A DNA stretch of 18,443 bases from the NCBI GenBank assembly GCA_002411545.1, contig DHTG01000051.1:1-18443 (forward strand), read 5' to 3'. Source of the DNA: Bacteroidales bacterium UBA5266. Its GTDB lineage: Bacteria; Bacteroidota; Bacteroidia; Bacteroidales; WCHB1-69. The notes beneath the pieces are model-generated. The model saw nothing but the letters and a program-made list of their open reading frames with translations, did not search any database and was not told the DNA's origin. Every line of letters starts with the position of its first letter. The first letter of the stretch is position 1. This document shows positions 18,214-18,443 of this stretch, one piece after another. The translations under genes and the position numbers were made by a program.

Positions 18214-18240
18214 CAAATATACAACTTTTTATTATTTCAA
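18214..18240 (-). promoter_or_regulatory. Bacteroidota-type promoter of the operon
   Basis: On the minus strand TATATTTG (18221-18214) matches the Bacteroidota -7 consensus TAnnTTTG exactly and is followed by CA, as is common. A TTG (18240-18238) lies 16 bases upstream in the -33 position, one base short of the 17-23 described for this phylum. The start site should be near 18210, giving a leader of about 65 bases before rpsL. It is the only such match I found in a gap. Confidence 0.82.
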
Positions 18241-18443
18241 CTATTTGTTACGATGCAATTATTTTAAAAAACTTTTCAACCTATCCAGACACTTCACATA
18301 TGAATCTGATTTGTATCCTTACAGGCAGATATATGTCGCTTATTTTATGATATATATAAATCATATCCCTTCTTTTCTTTTAGCAAATTTTATAAACTAT
18401 TAAAGGTATAGTTTTAGAGTTTTCAACATCATTTTTTTATTAA
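18241..18443. other. Non-coding region upstream of the promoter
   Basis: About 200 AT-rich bases with no recognisable gene, RNA gene or partial neighbour. It contains a 6-bp inverted repeat (TATGAT at 18346-18351 and ATCATA at 18360-18365, eight-base loop). A 27-codon open frame at 18281-18364 on the minus strand resembles nothing known to me. The neighbouring gene must lie beyond the window. Confidence 0.55.

Noticed and set aside
18281..18364. Minus-strand 27-codon open frame, possible leader peptide
   Set aside because: It ends upstream of the promoter, so it would not be on the operon mRNA, and random AT-rich sequence gives such frames. AAGAAGGG lies too close to its ATG for a good site.
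18346..18365. TATGAT/ATCATA inverted repeat as an operator
   Set aside because: Six AT-rich pairs around an eight-base loop occur often by chance in this composition, and it lies over 100 bases from the promoter.

Overview
This window is one uninterrupted housekeeping locus: 33 genes, all read leftward (minus strand), forming a fused str-S10-spc-alpha ribosomal-protein operon. In transcription order (right to left) the genes are rpsL, rpsG, fusA, rpsJ, rplC, rplD, rplW, rplB, rpsS, rplV, rpsC, rplP, rpmC, rpsQ, rplN, rplX, rplE, rpsN, rpsH, rplF, rplR, rpsE, rpmD, rplO, secY, map, infA, rpmJ, rpsM, rpsK, rpsD, rpoA and rplQ. Two small genes, rpmD (L30) and rpmJ (L36), were found by hand translation of gaps.

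The organism is most likely an AT-rich member of the Bacteroidota, probably near the Bacteroidales. The reasons are: fusA is followed directly by rpsJ with no tuf; the order is secY-map-infA-rpmJ; the upstream promoter fits the Bacteroidota -7 consensus (TAnnTTTG); almost every gene lacks a Shine-Dalgarno sequence and has an A/T-rich leader instead; L17 carries a long charged tail; and the protein sequences resemble remembered Bacteroidales homologues. The genus cannot be told from this window.

Layout: positions 18147-18443 are non-coding and hold a good operon promoter (18214-18240) and a small hairpin at the expected 5' end of the transcript. The str part (rpsL, rpsG, fusA) spans about 15144-18146, the S10 part (rpsJ to rpsQ) about 9956-15119, the spc part (rplN to secY, with map, infA and rpmJ) about 3267-9954, and the alpha part (rpsM to rplQ) 168-3231. 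The longest gap between genes is 44 bases and no gap contains a terminator-like hairpin, so one transcript of about 18 kb is plausible. A perfect 12-bp stem followed by a T-run (111-146) ends the unit just after rplQ. Positions 1-110 show no gene.

Together the genes make most of the ribosome's primary-binding proteins, the translocation GTPase EF-G, the initiation factor IF1, the RNA polymerase alpha subunit, the SecY channel and the methionine aminopeptidase that trims new proteins. I see no mobile element, CRISPR array, defence system, tRNA or rRNA, and no previously undescribed system. The observations most worth a second look are small: a perfect Shine-Dalgarno sequence before rplF alone, a 5'-terminal hairpin in the operon leader, a GTG start and short loop insertion in S10, the L17 tail, and the metal-free forms of L36, S14 and S4.
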